Below are positions 63,386-64,000 of a stretch of 64,000 bases of DNA, in pieces. Position numbers and translations under genes: made by a program. This stretch comes from Roseiarcus sp963696665. Lineage in GTDB: Bacteria > Pseudomonadota > Alphaproteobacteria > Rhizobiales > Beijerinckiaceae. The notes under the pieces were generated by a model. It searched no databases. It saw only the letters and a program-made list of their open reading frames with translations, and was not told where the DNA came from. Position 1 is the first letter of the stretch. Every line of letters begins with the position of its first letter. The stretch spans positions 186,001 through 250,000 of the forward strand of contig CAVOLE010000028.1 of assembly GCA_963696665.1 (NCBI GenBank), written 5' to 3'.

Positions 63386-64000
63386 ATGCTAGACCTTCCG
63401 GCCAGAAGCGAAAGCCGCGCAGAGGCGCAGGCGGTCTCCGTCGCGCTCGCAAAGCACGCAAGCGCGCCGGGGTTGGCGATGCCCCTCCAGAGCTTCGGCC
63501 TCGCGGCGCGCGTGCTTGCCGTGACGATCGGGTTCGTCTTCCTGGCGATGGGCCTTTTTTACGTGTCGCGGCTCACCGCGCATCGCGATATGTGGCTGCA
63601 CAACAAGATCAGCGGCGTCGAGACGACCGTGGAGGCGTTCGGGCTCGCCGGCCAAACGCCGCCGCCGCAGGACTTGGCGCAGAAGATCCTTCATAGCGTC
63701 GATGTGAAGTGGCTGGCGGTCGCGACCCCCTCGGGGCGTCGCGAGTTTGTGATCGCCGGCGGGCCGCCGGTGGGCGCAGAGTCGATCACCGCCGACGACA
63801 GTTCCTTTTTCGAGAGCCTGGCGGCCACCTTTCGCACCCTGTTCGCTGAACCCCACAGAGTCGTGAAGCTGAGGGCTCCGGCCCAAGCAGGCGAACCGGC
63901 GATCGAATTCGCCTTTGACGAGAGTTCGCTGATCCGATCGTTGTGGCGCGTGTCGGGCAATTTCCTGGCGATTTCTCTCATGATCGCCGCCGTTGTCAGC
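63386..64000 (+). CDS. probable membrane sensor kinase, N-terminal part (partial)
   Basis: The frame is open to the window end (205 codons). An N-terminal cytoplasmic segment is followed by one membrane helix (about 42-62, VLAVTIGFVFLAMGLFYVSR), a periplasmic region of about 130 residues with VKWLAVATPSGRREFVI, and the start of a second helix (LAISLMIAAVVS) at the right edge. This two-helix layout with an extracytoplasmic sensor loop suggests a histidine kinase, diguanylate cyclase or adenylate cyclase; the catalytic part is outside the window. It begins eight bases after the denD stop, implying an operon. ATG 63479 is an alternative start. Confidence 0.6.
   Translation, partial: MLDLPARSESRAEAQAVSVALAKHASAPGLAMPLQSFGLAARVLAVTIGFVFLAMGLFYVSRLTAHRDMWLHNKISGVETTVEAFGLAGQTPPPQDLAQKILHSVDVKWLAVATPSGRREFVIAGGPPVGAESITADDSSFFESLAATFRTLFAEPHRVVKLRAPAQAGEPAIEFAFDESSLIRSLWRVSGNFLAISLMIAAVVS

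Noticed and set aside
1..64000. tRNA, rRNA, integrase, transposase, restriction or toxin-antitoxin genes
   Set aside because: None was recognised by eye on either strand; small RNAs without sequence hallmarks could still have been missed.

Overview
The window is high-GC chromosomal DNA from an alphaproteobacterium, probably of the order Hyphomicrobiales. The main pointers are a GcrA-family cell-cycle regulator, DUF4164 next to ZapA, DUF2934 and DUF4260 proteins, the tkt-gap-pgk order, and a long acyl-CoA dehydrogenase resembling methylsuccinyl-CoA dehydrogenase of the ethylmalonyl-CoA pathway. The last of these is common in serine-cycle methylotrophs and their relatives, so a Beijerinckiaceae/Methylocystaceae-type host is a reasonable but unproven guess. 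No phage, plasmid, integrase, IS transposase, CRISPR array, rRNA or tRNA was recognised.

Layout. 1-2.4 kb: the end of a DHA2 efflux pump, a SpoIIAA-like protein, a small secreted protein and an SDR/epimerase. 2.5-8.7 kb (minus): a pyruvate dehydrogenase operon aceE-aceF-lpd with homodimeric-type E1 and a lipoyl-fused E3. 8.9-11 kb: 5-hydroxyisourate hydrolase, a gene-poor stretch and a PEP-CTERM protein. 11.3-14.8 kb: a translationally coupled marR-emrA-emrB efflux operon. 14.8-17.1 kb: a metallo-beta-lactamase-fold hydrolase, DUF4260 and LysR. 17.3-20.7 kb: two neighbouring exoprotein genes carrying near-identical 147-bp FG-GAP/VCBS repeats. 20.7-32.1 kb (minus): the division and cell-wall cluster mraZ-rsmH-ftsL-ftsI-murE-murF-mraY-murD-ftsW-murG, with three perfectly phased MraZ boxes upstream. 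32.5-36 kb: tiny membrane ORFs, an SRAP/YedK protein, an RraA-family protein and a roughly 1-kb gene-poor stretch. 36-41.1 kb (minus): glycogen phosphorylase and phosphoketolase. 41.2-44.2 kb: DUF2934, a methyltransferase, an iron-sulfur protein and a thioesterase. 44.3-49.7 kb (minus): tkt, a methyltransferase, gap and pgk. 49.9-52.6 kb: DUF4164, zapA and a MarR/MFS pair sharing a candidate operator. 52.8-64 kb: leuA, a polyol dehydrogenase, a TPR-methyltransferase, gcrA, DUF5343, a BrkB-type membrane protein, the acyl-CoA dehydrogenase, DUF3455, RlpA, a D-erythronate dehydrogenase-like protein and the start of a probable sensor kinase.

How the genes fit together. Glycogen phosphorylase, phosphoketolase, transketolase, GAPDH, PGK and the PDH complex form a connected route from stored glucan and pentose phosphates to acetyl-CoA. 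The acyl-CoA dehydrogenase would continue acetyl-CoA assimilation through C5 CoA esters. The mra/fts/mur genes, ZapA, RlpA and GcrA serve division and its timing.

Sequence quality strongly affects interpretation. At least ten single-base frame disruptions (about eight insertions and two deletions) and one in-frame stop interrupt otherwise well-conserved genes, including essential ones (aceE, lpd twice, rsmH, mraY start, transketolase, phosphoketolase). Correcting each single base restores the family's normal length, so sequencing or assembly error is more likely than gene death. Such genes are annotated as single CDS with the break stated.

The most unusual local biology is the 17.3-20.7 kb repeat-protein pair. 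It abuts the point where the dcw cluster stops after murG. One gene has a protease-like motif with a missing ligand, the other is AT-rich with an internal stop, and the two share apparently homogenised repeat arrays.
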